A DNA stretch of 64,000 bases, taken from contig JAJEKV010000030.1 of assembly GCA_021234155.1 (NCBI GenBank), forward strand, positions 11,224,525 through 11,288,524, read 5' to 3'. The notes beneath the pieces were generated by a model that was not told the DNA's origin, ran no database searches, and was given only the letters and a program-made list of their open reading frames with translations. The translations under genes were made by a program, and so were the position numbers. The stretch's first letter is position 1, and every line of letters begins with the position of its first letter. Positions 1 to 11,350 of the stretch are shown one piece after another. This DNA is from Isoetes taiwanensis. Lineage: Eukaryota; Streptophyta; Lycopodiopsida; Isoetales; Isoetaceae.

Positions 1-2472
1 TGGCAATTTTTTGGGGTTTTTACGAAAAATCTTGGCTAGAGTGATGAGGAGGAAAAAAAATATATATATATATATATATAAAATTAGCCAAACCCTTTGG
101 CGGTCGAGCTCCTCCGGTGTTTGGATTTGCCTAACCCTAAGCTCCTGGTGGTCAATCTTTTTGCTAAAAATCGCCTAACATCTGCTGCTAGGAGCTGAGT
201 ATCAGCTGCAGAATCGCCAAGCTATAGCAGATTTGTGTTAAAATTTTCAGAAGTTTAGCCAGGTAGGGTTCTACGATTTTGCATGGTTGAACTATTTCTG
301 ATAAGAGACGGATCTTCTATTATTTTGCATGAATTGCTTGTTAGTTTCTTACTGTATTTTGTTTCTTCCCAAATTTGTGCCAGCTCCTATGATTTGGTTG
401 TCTTTTTCTATTATATGTATGTATGACCTCTGTATTTTTGCAAAAGCTTTGAGTGCTTAATATCAGAGAAAACGTATTTGAAACGGTAATTGCTAACAAG
501 GAAATTGGTCTTTATTTTGTAGGTGGTTCTTGCTTAAAAAATTGTTTTTGGAAGGGACGTTGAATTAGGCAAGGGAGACGTGTAGAGATACCATAAGATT
601 ATCTATTAACAGGTTAGATACATCGTTGCTTCTCATATTTTAATTGTTTTAATTGGCTGTGCAGAGATGTTTGAAAGTTCAGTTCTTGAAAATAGTGCAC
701 AATCCTCTTTACTTCTGCAATGCATGTGGCAGTTAGGTTATCGAGGTCCTGGAATCATGTTTTAGAATGCAAGCAAGAATGGAATTCACATATATATTCG
801 AAACTGCACCCAATAACATCTCTTTAATATGTCTATTTGTTTTCTTGCATTACTCAAATTTGGTAACTTCTTGCTCCTTTATTCCAGATACATGCACATG
901 CAGGATGCTCTTGGATCCAGGAAAGATAAAACAATTATTGTGGTTGCAGCAAACACATGTTAATGGGCAATGCGGTCAGATTAGGTGATTTGGTATTATA
1001 TGGATGCTATTTCTAGTTGCTGGTATGGTACATAGCAGGGCAATGTTCAAATATGTAACAGGTTAGTTACTCATTTTTTGTTTTCATAAAGTTGTATTGA
1101 ATGCACTTCATGATCTCTTGGTGCGTCCTGCCATGCTCTATATGTCTATTCATTTTTTCTTTTCTTAAGAAAGTGCATCAGTCTAGGGGCAATTTCTTTG
1201 TTCTTTACTTCTGATGTCTGAATCAATGAGCAATTTATTTATAGGTTCTCTCAACTTTATTAAAACCCAGCTGGAAAATTATGTCTTACATTCTGGAAAT
1301 CTAGTTGATTACTCCTTGCAAATGCCTGATTTTTCTTAATTGGTAGTATTCTTTAGATGGTAGCTTGCTGTTATTATATCATGCTGTTACAACATGTGTT
1401 ATTTCAGCTTAAATTGACATTGTATCTATATTCTGTATTTAGCTATCTGCCACCTGTTTTTAGAATCTTGCGCTAACAGTTAAGCAACTTCACTTCATGA
1501 AGTAAGTGAAGAAAAAGCCCCGCAATCAGAAAACTAGTATATTTATGGATCTAATGCTGAAATAATTTTCAAGATCATGGCTGATTTTGAAAAAATGCTT
1601 TATCTCCCCAGCACCCAAGAAAAAAGCACTAATTTACAGAATGCAACTTTTAATGGGTAATTTGGGCGTCTTGCTGCTGGCTTTCATTGGCAATTTTAGT
1701 ATAGGTGATTTATGGTTTTCAATTCTCTATTCCGTTTGAAGTTGTAGCTATTTGGTCCTCTAGTAATTTATAATTTGTCTTTTATGGAACATGCACCTTA
1801 GTAATGTGGACTACATAGTTATAGAAACACTGCGTCACATTTCATTCTTTCCTTTGCAACTTACTTTATTTTATATTTGAGGCATGCAGATCGCATATTG
1901 CTGCTCCATTGATGGATCTATCATTGGTCATAATCACCTGCCATTTGTGAAAGCGATTTGCATGTCCAAGTAGTTGAAAGTTGAAGGAAGATATCTGCTA
2001 TTGATGCAGTTGTAGAAGGTTGTGCAACTTGTGCATGCTTTTGCTAAGTTCTTCGCTTTGTTAGGGGTAGCCATGTAGTGCCTGGTTTGGGTTCATGCAT
2101 ATAAAAAGATAAGGGGTTGACAGAATCAAAATGTCTACTGGATTCTAAGATATTATGCTCTTTTAATTCAGAAACTATTCTAATCTTGTTGAAAATGACA
2201 TATACCGGTATATCCACAGCTCTATCATCAGCCCCGTTGTGGCTGCATTTGCTTTTAAAATACCCTGGATCGACTCTTCTTCTGAAGAGGTAAAGAATTG
2301 CTCCTTAACAGAAGAGTTTGCTCTTTAATAGATTTATTCTAACTTGGAAATCCCAGCATTTTGAGATGATTTTTATGGCATAGATGCATTGCTTTTTATA
2401 ATGTTGTGATCCTATTACTGTATTTCTGCTCTACTTCTGTGCTTTATATCCCTTGTTCTACCAACTTTATCC
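1..2472 (+). other. Unassigned region with exon-like segments
   Basis: No complete gene could be assembled. The plus strand has splice-like junctions: an apparent UTR segment ends at a GTAGGG donor near 263, and another segment at about 522-612 is bounded by TTTTGTAG and ACAG/GT. The best candidate exon is 2220-2289, with a CCACAG acceptor and a GAAGAG/GTAAAG donor; it encodes 23 open residues rich in hydrophobic amino acids. The pattern suggests a transcribed, intron-rich gene, possibly non-coding or truncated. No protein family is recognised. Confidence 0.25.
51..80. repeat. (TA)n microsatellite after an A run
   Basis: An A run is followed by about ten TA dinucleotides. It is a simple repeat. 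Confidence 0.85.
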
Positions 2473-2610
2473 AAATCATGATATTCTTTGCATTTTACTT
2501 TTTTTAACGTATTTTCATTCCATGTCAAGCTTAGCATTCCAAATCGTGATATTCTTTGGAGTTTTACTTTCATTTAACGTATTTTCATTCCATGTCAAGC
2601 TTAGCATTCC
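2473..2610. repeat. Tandem duplication of a 68-70 bp unit
   Basis: Two adjacent units both start AAATC(A/G)TGATATTCTTTG and both end CTTAGCATTCC. The copies differ by a few substitutions and a 2-base indel. The duplication looks recent and I see no gene in it. Confidence 0.85.
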
Positions 2611-2645
2611 TGTTCATTATTTTTGTGTTGCATCACAACATGCTT

Positions 2646-2815
2646 GTTTTTGGGTTGCCCCTAGGGGGGCAAACCCTCGGTTATGTGGGTTTCTGGCATA
2701 TTCTAAGCATATGCCAGAATATACCTAAGATATAAATGTGACTGCTAAAAACCTTCTGTTCCCTGTAAATGCATGGTCACTTCCGTTGTGGGTCGCGGAC
2801 GTTTGAACCGGATAA
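2646..2815 (+). repeat. Dispersed repeat family A, copy 1
   Basis: This is one of four copies in the window (others at 6166, 30155 and 63580-63702). The head is a near-perfect inverted repeat, GGGTTGCCCC facing GGGGCAAACCC, around CTAG. It is followed by a second palindromic block built on GGCATAT and ATATGCC, then a conserved GTGACTGCT and a CCTGTAAA stretch. I found no transposase, poly(A) tail or clear pol III box B. It may be a foldback MITE or a SINE-like element. Confidence 0.7.
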
Positions 2816-2882
2816 CTGGCTAAGACAAACAGAGCATAGGGCTATGGCCTGGTCGCGATTTGTAATGCTTCTGCTCTTGCAG

Positions 2883-3084
2883 GGAGCGATAAATCCGATT
2901 TGCCAATCCCTCTGCCATCAGTAGGTTTGTATGCTTCATTATTTTCGAAGCTATTGGAGTAACACTTCGATTTCTGCAGGAGAAACAGAGATCGGCATAA
3001 CTCTACATCCGTCTGCTTAATGAGTTTATTGATTCTGTCCCTATGGGCAGCTGATGATCCTTCAAATGCTAGAATAGTTTGTTA
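2883..3084 (+). other. Possible terminal exons of an unidentified gene
   Basis: A 38-nt segment (2883-2920) has a CTCTTGCAG acceptor and a GTAGGT donor. A second segment starts at 2980 after TTTCTGCAG. If spliced in phase they stay open until a TAA at 3082-3084. They follow a copy of repeat family A and could belong with the exon at 2220-2289. The translation matches nothing I know, so this rests on splice signals and an open frame only. Confidence 0.2.
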
Positions 3085-6000
3085 ATATAAATCAAATGTT
3101 TTTCATGTAGTTGTAGGACTGTCAATATATATGATAATTATGCTTCTTTAGCAGTGGTTTATTTGCTAAACAGTGGTTCATTTCCTAGCTATTCTTTCTC
3201 AACCCTTTTCACTGTTTGCAGTGGTTCATCAGAACAAAGAGAAAGCCTTTGTATGCAGCGTTGTAGAAAATCAAAGAAGGTAAAAAATGATATGACGTAA
3301 ACAATGCACCTTCTCCTTCCTCAGTAGATGTGTAAATGCTGGGTTTAGCTTTGTTAAAGTGTTCATTGAAAAGACAAACTGAACAACCTTGGGTATGCAC
3401 ACAAGGACAAGTTAGCTTTGCAGCAGAATGTTTCAAAAGCATGCACCAAGATGGCTTAATGCCAAATGTGCAATAATTTAGCAGACCATTAGACCATTAG
3501 CAGAGATGGAAGATTGAGATAGTTTAGCGGTTGATGCATCAATCAGAAGTTGGGCTTTTCCATTTCAAAGGTAAGCATTTCATATGTTTGTAGTTTGATC
3601 TGCTCTAGATTATACTGGATTGCATTCGAGATGTGGTGTTGTTTATTTTAGACGAGAAGCCATTTGATGGAGTCTTGGCTATAATATGAGAGCTTTCTTG
3701 ATTGTTGTAAATGCAGGGATATGAGGATTGATAGCAGTCAAAGCCAGATTGTCTTTTAAACTAATATTGGTTGTGATAAATCCGAGGATATAGCAGGAGA
3801 ATATGTCTTCTCAGTCATGCAATGTACCATATTGTGACTTTTTTTGTTGACGTATAGACAATGTTTAACTTGGTGTGTTGACTAGTCCCAGGACATCCAT
3901 TTGGATATGGTGTCATTGTAGTTTGGGCACGTAAGGATTAGATATTGTATTTTCAGAACATGGTGGCTCCTTGGCAGTAGAAGTTATGCTTAGAATCCCA
4001 TGCTTTGTGTAATGTCTAGTTTTGAGGCTTTTGAAGCCTTATTTATTGTAGTTTTGTTTAGGTGCAGCATTGGCAACTGGAAGTGTTGAAGTTTATAGCA
4101 CGAGGAGGAACCATTGAAGCTTTTCAATTATTGCATGCACAGAAAGGTCGGGATATGCTGGCTGTGTTTGTGGCATTCGACGATTTCTCGAAATAGTTTT
4201 GGTAAGTGAAGTTACTGCTGCCAAAATGCTTCTATTTTGTATTTTTAAGTTCTTTTTTTGCATATGCAGGGGGTTTTCCAGCATTTTTGTGGTAGTGTAT
4301 GTATGACACAAGTTTGGTTATAGAGATGGAACTTCATGATGCTCAGCTGGCAGTACTCTAGATTCGTGCGTCAATTGCAAATAAGCTCCATGCACATGCA
4401 CATGCTTTTTGGAAAATCGACTTGCCATTTACTTCGAAGCTGTTTGGAGCTATCGGTTTACTGCACTGGAAATGATAAAGTTTGCAGAGGTAAATAAAGC
4501 CCAGGTGTTTAAAAATTTCAAGGCAATGCTAAGTTCAAATATTGTCTTTTTTACTTGCCATTATTTCTGGCTGTGAAATGCCGCAGGTGGGGATGAGTGA
4601 TGCCTCTGTATAAATGATCTTTTATGTGATGAAGAAGTAAGGCGAGGGCTTAAACCATATTCAAACTGGCCAAGATTTCCACAATTGTACCACAACGGAG
4701 AGCTTTTGGGTGGCTGTAATATTGTTCTAGAACTTCAGAAGAGTGAGGTCAACATTTGTGAGAATAAAAGGCGCAACATCAAAACTAGGCTTTCTGAAAT
4801 ATCTGCATAGTTTTGAAGAAGAAGGAACATATTATTTCATTCTACTTTTAAGGTGTTAAATTTGGTAAAACATGTCAGACCATACTTAGAAAGCAAACAT
4901 TTTGTTCAAGTTACATTCTCTCTCATGTTTAAGGTCTTAATGGTAATGGTCTTCTTGTGTGATGGAGAGTAAGACATTATTTATCATAAGATCCATAATA
5001 ATGTGATCTAAAGGAGGAAAAGATTGCCACATTTAAGCTTGGATAAGACGTTGTTATTTGTATGAACATGATCCAGTGTTGTAACTATTATGGCGTCGTG
5101 AACCTCAGCTTAATACGATCTCCCTCTTCTTTGCTTGGTCTGGTCACAGGTTGAAGTTAGAATTTTGCATGTGGTCCCTAGGAATGATTTAGTCCCAACA
5201 TTTGGGTGGAATAATATGGTGCAATCCTTATAAGTGTATCTTAATGCACAAAAATATGTATTATTGATCCTCATACACAAAAACTCAAGACGCCCTCAAG
5301 TACTCTATTGTCTAAAAGTACCCATTTCAATAAAATGTCAAAACATAACTTTCAACTACGATTTAAGCCCAACTACGATTTAAGCCACTTCACAAAATAT
5401 GTACATGCATTCTCTCCTTTATTACACTTCTCCTTATGCCTCTGCCATCCTAGTTCCATACTAAACACCAAACGCCAATACCTTGCACTCAAACCCCAAA
5501 GTCCATATGTCTCTAAATCATTTTTGTAAATGCCAAGTGTATTGAGAAACTAGATGGTGTGAATGGTAGTAAAAAACTTGGCTTTGGTTTCAAGAATGAT
5601 CTCCTGCTTCCTAAACACTCATTTGAAACAATATCAAAGTTATAGTATGATGTCCACAGTTTGAACAATATATAAATCATGTATCTAAATTTGCTATTAT
5701 AACAAAGCAATTAAAATGCTTATATTTACATTCAGAATTTACACTAGTGCAAGGACACATTCTATTTTGTTTAAGAATTCCTCTCTTAGGTCAATCCATG
5801 TAAACATACAAGCGTGCAATAGATACAAGCAAAAGCTGAGCAAAATTTGCAAGAGAATCTAAGCAAAGTTTCACCAAATATTGCATCACGAATTTTAGAT
5901 TGATTACGCCATGAATTTGACAGTGTTCTTATTTTATGGCATATTAGTATAAACTTGCATTCTATACAGAGCTTTAAGTCAATCCATGCAAAGTATGCAA

Positions 6001-6148
6001 GAGAAGCAAAATATACAAGAGAATCTAAGAACGCACTAAGCAAATCTTTGATCTTCTATCCATAATTTTTAGCTTCACAACATGACAAATTTAACATTAT
6101 TTTCCTTTTATACTGACCTAAAACTTACATGCACTTATACAGAAATTC
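3085..6148. other. No gene recognised
   Basis: AT-rich sequence with only short frames. It holds one half of a direct repeat of about 80 bp (5298-5376, partner 6796-6872), and in that half a 16-bp motif CAACTACGATTTAAGC is doubled. Confidence 0.5.
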
Positions 6149-6826
6149 TTGATAATTGAACGTTTTTGGATTGCCCCTAGGGACGCAAACCCTCGCTTAC
6201 ATGGGTATGCTGGAATATACCTAGTTGTAGTGGAAAACCTTGTTGCAAAGATTATGGAAGGGAATTTTTGTGATGTTTTCACATCCGGGACTATGCTTCT
6301 AAGGCCTGAGCTTGTGACTAAACTACTTGGATATATTTTTGATGCAAGAGTTGCATTAGGATTTTGCAAATGGGCAGAGAAACAAAGGGGTCATACGCAT
6401 AATGTAGATGTATATAATCGTCTTCTTGTTATATTGATATCAGGATCTTTGTATAAGGATGTACATAATATTTACAAGAAAATGTTGGTGTCTGGTTGTT
6501 CTCCAAATTGCTATATTGTAGGAATTTTGGTAAGATGCCTTTGTAAAGAAGGTAAAGTGAATGAGGCGTATCACTTCCTCTGTAGTTGTTACAACATTTT
6601 GATTGATGGACTTTGTAAATTTGGGAACGTTGAAGAAGCTGAAAAGTTGCTCTTAAAAATGGCTGAGCCACAAAAGCTGTTAGCTTTAGGAGCTCGTGTT
6701 CCCAGCGTTGAGTTCCAAATGAGTTTCTGCAATACTTCTTCCATGCCGAGCACCAAAGATTTCTTCAGACCAAATTCCATAAAGTCATGGTATCATGTAT
6801 TCTATTCTCTAGAAGTAGCAATTTGA
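6149..6826 (+). pseudogene. PPR protein remnant fused to repeat family A
   Basis: An open frame of 225 codons. Its first 20 or so codons are repeat family A copy 2 (6166-6226), and the first in-frame ATG is near 6254. Codons from about 50 match the start of a P-class pentatricopeptide repeat protein (ALGFCKWAEKQ, VDVYNRLL). Two to three degenerate 35-residue repeats follow (YKKMLVSGCSPN, LVRCLCKEGKVNEA, YNILIDGLCKFGNVEEA). Intact P-class proteins usually have about ten or more repeats and bind organellar RNA after import; here the array stops after about 170 codons and the tail is unrelated. No organellar transit peptide is apparent. It is probably a dead fragment captured between repeats. 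Confidence 0.7.
6166..6226 (+). repeat. Dispersed repeat family A, copy 2 (internally deleted)
   Basis: It retains the GATTGCCCCTAGGG head and the GCTGGAATATACCTAG block. About 20 bp of the first half of the second palindrome, present in the copy at 30155, is missing. It forms the start of the PPR-like open frame. Confidence 0.65.
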
Positions 6827-7424
6827 ATTGATCGTCAAAACATGACTTCGAACTATGATTTAAGCCATTTCAACCTCTGGCTATGGAGGGCAACCCTCTG
6901 TGCGCAGCACCTTGTTTCCTTTGCATGAAAGGTGTACTGCATATGCAATGACAAATTATCATTACTTTTTCATTTATTGCAATGCATATATGTGACATCT
7001 ATGTATGCATTTATCTGTCATTGCTATTAAATATTTTTACAATTGACAACAACTATGCAATTGCAATTAATTATAATTGGGTAGACAATGTAGTCAACAA
7101 TATTAATAAGCTTAGGCAATATCCTAGAGCAATAACAAATGTCAAGAATATCTCTTAGGTTTAGATTTTTTAGTTTAAATGATCAATTTATTTTCCACAC
7201 AAGGTCCAAAATGAAGCACAATGTCCCTATATATTTAATATTGTCACTTGTGATTTAAATGTATAATTCCAAATGGTAATTGATGTTTTTCATGGCATTT
7301 CATGATATGCAATGATGTTGCTTTTCGTGGTTTTGCATTGCAGATACATTTCAATTAGCTAAAACCTGAGATCTCCTACACAATAGTGATACAAAGACAA
7401 TAGTGATACAAAGATTGATCAATA
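6827..7424. other. Spacer, no gene recognised
   Basis: AT-rich DNA between the PPR remnant and the hAT coding region. A 17-bp unit beginning ACAATAGTGATAC is tandemly doubled near 7380-7413. I looked for hAT terminal inverted repeats and 8-bp target duplications here and found none convincing. Confidence 0.5.
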
Positions 7425-10133
7425 TTGTCAAGGTATGTTCTTCTCTATGTAGAAAAGCATGCATCTCTCTCGTTGGAGCAGTTATTAAAGAGTGCCCTTT
7501 GTCTCGATTTATATACTTTTCAGATGAAGCGGCAAGCCGGCCTTGAAAAATACTTGTCAAAGAACATGCAAGTTAATCCTGTGTCCTCTTCAAGTGGGCA
7601 TGATATTCAAGAAAGCATTTATAATGCTGATTCTGGATGTAGTATTTCCACTTCTTCAAATAGGGAAGTCCATGATGTTTCCCAACAAAATATATCCTCC
7701 GCAGGGGACAATGAAGGAGGTGGTTCCAACTCAAAGAAGAGGAAGAAGAGGAAAAGCCAGTATGTGATTGGCCGTGCTTTCAAAAAAGAATGGCTTGCTG
7801 AGTTTCCTGATGTGGAGCCCATAGTAATAGATGGCTTAGAATGGGTGAGGTGCAAGGTATGCACATGGCATTATGGCAGAGATCAGGTATTTCAATGCAA
7901 GTACGATATGGGAAGCAGAAGGTCATCAAACGTGATGAGAATGGTAAGAGTTATGAGGAGATAATATTTGCTGATGGAAACAAACATCAAAAACATTTGA
8001 AAAAATATGACAGGCACAGAATGTTGGCGAAAGAGGTAGATGATAAGACGTCACGTCTTCATGTTTTATTCTCAGAACAAGATAGGAAAGAGTATAAAGC
8101 AAAGTGTATTCAAATGAAAGCTATTTTCTTCTTACTTAAAATGGCAGACCTATGACACAGTATTCTGAAATCAGAGAGCTCTTTCTTTCTAACGAGTTAC
8201 CCACTTGCCCTTTGTATCATTGGTCAATTCCTTCAGGATGGGAGTTTCCGGAGTTCATGAACCAAACTTTAAAAGGTCAGCTTCGTTCAATTCTTCAAAC
8301 ATCTGATTTTTTGTCATTATCTTTGGATGAAGTAACCGCCATGGATAATACAAATTGGGCAGCCATGCATTTGTACAATGTGGTTAATTATCAACGCAAA
8401 TCACATTTCCTTGGTACTGTCAAATTGGATACGAGTTCCACAGCTGAGACATTATTTAATATTATCCTGGAACATGTATCTAATGTTGCTGGCATGAACG
8501 AGATTGAGTGTGCTAATAAGTTGGTTTGTTTTGGAGCTGATGGTGCATCTGTAATGCAAGGGAAGAGGACCGGTTTAGAAGTGAGAATTCGGACTGTTCT
8601 TGCCCCTTATTTACAGGTGATTCATTGTATGAGCCATCGCACCAACTTGGCATACAAAATTATTTCTGATTTTCCTCAAGTGGGCAAGGTTGAATTATTG
8701 GTAAGAACTGCATACAAATTCTTTTGTAAGAGTCCACAAAGATTTCAAGCCTTTCAAGCTTTTGCAGAGGGTGTGACGGGTGGAAAGAAAATATTGAAGG
8801 ATGTTGCTACCTGATGGATTTCTATGTACAGACCTGTGCGAAGACTTTGTGAAGAATATGCTTCTTTGCTAGGTGTTGTGGAGGACTTTACTTTGGATGA
8901 CGATACAAATATTGTGGTTAAAGCAAATGAACTTTATGGTCTATTGACAGACGGCAAAACATTGTTTACATTATTTGCATTGCAACCCTTGCTTTCTAAG
9001 CTCAATTATTTAATTCAGATATCGCAAGATGAGCATATATGTATTCATGAATACAATATAGCGAGGAAGGTGATACAAGCAGAAATTGAGCAATTATATG
9101 TTGACGATGGAACCAAGGGGGTAAATTGCTTTCAGAGACATGAGGCATTTGCTAGATGGCGCAAATTGGTGAAGATTGGAACCAATGAAAGCTTTCTGAC
9201 ATATGATGAGCGAGGAGTTTTATGTGTACAAGTGAAAGACAAATATATTGCATTGAATGTCAAGAAGCCAATTGGACGAGGAACGAAGGCTTAAAAATTC
9301 AGACTTCAAGATGGGAGATTTTAATTATGTGGTAGAGAAAGTGAAACATGAGATGAAGCAGGTGAGTATGACATATTTTTATCATTTCTTTCTTGACCAA
9401 TACAGTTACATTGATTCATTATTGGTATATAGGTTGCAAATGCTTTATCAGATGAGCTTCGATCTCCTTTCCACAAGATGAGCTTTTGGATGCAATTGGA
9501 GTTGTCTTTCCTCATTTTTGGAATAATGATATCTCTGAAGTGGTTGTTTCTAGAAATTTTGCAGCAAAGATGGAGGTAATAGAGAATTTTTTTTGTTGTA
9601 AAAGAATGGTTAGCCAAAGCAGCATTGATAGAATTTTAGATTATGAGAAATTGACCATTCAAGCTCCTCTCTTTGGGGATACAATGTATAGGCAGTTTTC
9701 ATACTTAGAGGATCCATTGAAAATTGGTGCTGTCACACGTTTATGGCAAAAGCTTGCCACTAATGCTGTGCTACGTGAAGCAATTTCTGAATATTTTAGG
9801 CTTGCAGAGTTGTGCCTTTGCATGGTTTTAGGTAGTGTCCAAGATGAAAGATGTTTTTCCACGTTGACATTTGTGAAGAACAAGCTCCGGAATAGACTTG
9901 ATTCAAACTTGGATGCTACATTGCGAGTATGTGCATGTGACTATGACCTGTATAACTTCCCATATGAGAATGCATTTCAACTTTGGAATGAAGAATGCAA
10001 GCGGAGGGGAGTTAGTAAGCTGCATATTGGTGAAGGTGAACATGCAAGTATTAGAAATGTGCAGGTTGAGAGCATTGTCCCAAATACTGATCAAACAGTT
10101 GACATGAGACCCTTGTTCACTCTTCAAAAGTAG
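7425..10133 (+). pseudogene. hAT-superfamily transposase, degenerate
   Basis: Frame-shifted coding sequence of a hAT transposase. About 7509-7960 gives a Lys/Arg-rich basic stretch and a BED-like zinc-finger start (WVRCKVC). 8152-9294 gives the RNase H-like core, including VCFGADGASVM and VIHCMSHRTNLA. 9486-10133 gives the C-terminal dimerisation region (LGSVQDERCFSTL, VKNKLRNRL), the best hallmark of the superfamily. Breaks: one or two frameshifts near 7900-7920, an in-frame TGA at 8812-8814 inside the TRW(L/I)S block, a frameshift near 9280, a possible intron 9361-9431, and a frameshift near 9475. The product would cut and paste its own element. This copy cannot be autonomous, and I see no terminal inverted repeats. 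Confidence 0.85.
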
Positions 10134-10159
10134 CTTCAACTTGACAAGGTAATATATGT

Positions 10160-10400
10160 TGGTTTGCAAAAAACTTTATTTTGCTGATTTTCACATTTAA
10201 TTTTCTGTTTTTAAGCATGTCAACTTGCTGATTTTTAAACACTTTGTTTTCCTCATATAAAACATATAATTTTCAGATTTTGAGCATGTCATTTGCTGAT
10301 TTTTGGGCGTCTTATTTTGCTGATTTTTCACGTTAATATTCTGACTTAAATATGCTAAGATGTTATATTATGAAGGTACATGTCATGGAAAGAAGTCGTG
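10160..10400. repeat. Degenerate tandem repeat downstream of hAT
   Basis: At least four occurrences of TTGCTGATTTTT, several followed by CAC or TAA and some preceded by GAGCATGTCA-like sequence. It is probably the 3' non-coding part of the hAT element. Confidence 0.5.
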
Positions 10401-10570
10401 CATAGATGCTGGTGACAGAAAGAAGGAGCTTTCGAAGTTGTTTCATTTTATGCTATAATAAAACTATGATATTCTGAGATCAAAATTAATTTTGACTTGA
10501 AGTAAAAAACATCCTTAATTGTTGTCGTTATAAGAACCCCATATTTGTTCTTTCATTCAGTTTAAGAACT

Positions 10571-10850
10571 AGTCATACTCTCGGATGTACTCATCGTCCT
10601 CATCATCAGAGAAGTCGGGCGCTTTGCCCTTCTCTGCTGGCAATGTGTCATCTTCTACATACTGATCCACGAGTATGGCCAGCGCGAAGGTCACTTTGGT
10701 ACAAGCCGAATGGAAAACAAAGGGTGGGAGAGGAGGCGCTGGTAGATGACGACAACGTAGGTCAAAGGCAGAGGCAGCGCGCTTGAAGCTTCTACTCCGA
10801 TGGCTATGGCGGACGGGCGAGGCGGGGCGCTAAGCAGAAGAGGAAACAAA
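10571..10850 (-). pseudogene. GC-rich gene fragment with acidic C-terminal tail
   Basis: The minus strand reads 38 codons from about 10690 to a TAG near 10571 and ends in an acidic tail (FSDDEDEYIREYD). The adjacent upstream stretch (10700-10850) is also open, but in a different frame. Codons are GC-rich (GCG, CTG, GTG), unlike the AT-rich neighbours, which suggests a captured or duplicated host-gene piece. I do not recognise the protein. The frame change between the two parts implies an intron or a frameshift. Confidence 0.35.
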
Positions 10851-10909
10851 AAGTAACCGTCACTTTTTATTTTTAAGTTCAAAATTGTTGTCAAAAACTT
10901 TGTTTTTTT

Positions 10910-11350
10910 TTCAAATTTATACGGCGGTGGAATACGCGTTTTTATATGCCGGGCGCCACTGGATTGATACGCGTTTCTCTCTGGATTCTAAGACGTCCAA
11001 AGTATAGCGGCGCCTGAGTACGATTTTGGGCCCGTTTCATGCCATTTCGATGCGGATGACGACGTATCTAAGGTAATTGGATTATGTTCGACAATTTGGT
11101 GCAAAAATCTCGTCCATCCGAGCTACCTGTAGAAAGTTATGGCACTTGGAACATAGGAACCCCTTGCTTCACCATCTGAACCTACTCACTCTACTTTAGA
11201 ACACTCTCCTACTCAACTAAGTTAGTCCTCCCATAACTGGGTCAACCCACATGCTAACTACAGAATTGGGATACTTTAACCTAAGACAAAGCGAGTTAGA
11301 CTATGGCCAGTGCAAAGATTTGGTCTACCAAAATCATGCTCTGATACCAC
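10910..11350 (-). other. Leader remnant of an LTR retrotransposon, with PBS
   Basis: Read on the minus strand, the sequence beside the LTR is TGGTATCAGAGC (11337-11349), complementary to the 3' end of initiator Met tRNA and separated from the LTR by one base. That is a standard plant LTR primer-binding site. About 430 bp of non-coding leader follows with no gag, so the element is truncated on its inner side. Confidence 0.65.

Noticed and set aside
6880-10960. hAT terminal inverted repeats
   Set aside because: No pair of 10-15 bp inverted ends with an 8-bp duplication could be found by eye.
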